A DNA stretch of 64,000 bases from Planctomycetota bacterium (GTDB lineage Bacteria; Planctomycetota; B15-G4; SIAN01), in contig JANQQL010000038.1 in NCBI GenBank assembly GCA_028289345.1, positions 1-64,000 of the forward strand. The letters run 5' to 3'. Position numbers and translations under genes: made by a program. Under the pieces are notes generated by a model, which saw only the letters and a list, made by a program, of their open reading frames with translations, was not told the DNA's origin and did not search any database. Positions 63,738-64,000 of this stretch are shown in pieces (within the stretch, counting starts at the first letter, position 1; the number at the start of each line of letters is the position of its first letter).

Positions 63738-64000
63738 CTACTCGACGTCGTTCCAGCCAAAGTCCTCCCCCAAGAACTCGAACAAGCGTTCGTTGTGAGG
63801 GCGGAAGTAATCCTGGAGCAAGAGTCGTGCGTCTTCCGGAATGGGCGCGTGTGGGATGGAGTGTTCTCGCTTGAACTCCTCCGGCGCCCAGTCGGGCAAC
63901 CCGAGAAACTTCACGATGCGCCGGTAGGTGTCCTCAGAGTTTCGGAACCACTGTTCGCTGGACAGCACCAGCATCTGCTCGCGAGGGAAGACCTCGGTCC
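63738..64000 (-). CDS. Sulfotransferase, C-terminal part, cut by the window edge
   Basis: The frame is open to base 64000, so only about 87 C-terminal residues are visible. EVFPREQMLVLSSEQWFRN followed by RRIVKFLGLP and HNERLFEFLGEDFGW match the C-terminus of PAPS-dependent sulfotransferases (the RSEDL-like segment and the closing YxPHN-type Asn). The catalytic PSB loop would lie outside the window. It may sulfate a surface polymer or lipid. Confidence 0.85.
   Translation of the reverse strand, partial: TEVFPREQMLVLSSEQWFRNSEDTYRRIVKFLGLPDWAPEEFKREHSIPHAPIPEDARLLLQDYFRPHNERLFEFLGEDFGWNDVE

Overview
This is a GC-rich, gene-dense bacterial window with almost no non-coding DNA. Sulfatase-fold lipoproteins, VCBS/UnbV-type secreted propellers, a dockerin-like C-terminus, a bactofilin, secreted peptidases and amidohydrolases and a hybrid megasynthase together suggest a large-genome, predatory or particle-associated heterotroph. 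I favour Planctomycetota. Myxococcota or a neighbouring phylum cannot be excluded, because no rRNA or ribosomal marker lies in the window.

Region 1 (1-15771, + strand) is the 3' part of a hybrid polyketide/non-ribosomal peptide cluster. A megasynthase already running at base 1 carries carrier-KS-AT-KR-ACP-E-C-A-PCP. It overlaps by ATGA with a second protein, KS-AT-KR-ACP. Two small alpha/beta-hydrolase-fold proteins follow, the second again by an ATGA overlap. There is no thioesterase domain. Both ATs read as malonyl-specific, the A domain reads as ornithine-like, and an epimerase domain sits behind a polyketide module.

Region 2 (15809-36123) is an envelope and export region. It holds a membrane-anchored PQQ-like propeller, a sulfatase-fold/TPR lipoprotein, a UnbV lipoprotein, an alpha/beta hydrolase, a DUF1992 protein, a secreted beta-helix-like protein, two amidohydrolases (one fused to a PD40 propeller), a bactofilin, and three more sulfatase-fold lipoproteins. 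All four sulfatase-fold proteins have Thr where the formylglycine Cys/Ser would be.

Region 3 (36303-51685) carries two multi-pass glycosyltransferase-like proteins, an M1-type metallopeptidase, a large secreted alpha/beta hydrolase with a small secreted partner, a MscS channel, an APC permease overlapping a double aspartyl-protease protein, a FemAB-like acyltransferase next to an alpha/alpha-toroid protein, and an orphan FixJ-type response regulator.

Region 4 (51970-64000) holds a PaaZ/BoxD-type aldehyde dehydrogenase, an operon of an ArsR-methyltransferase fusion plus S-adenosylhomocysteinase with a clear operator and terminator, an S9 peptidase, two overlapping VCBS/UnbV genes (the first with a dockerin-like end), and the C-terminus of a sulfotransferase cut by the window edge.

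No tRNA, rRNA, CRISPR array, insertion sequence or origin was recognised. Motif and residue assignments were made by eye, and specificity codes are from memory of published signatures.
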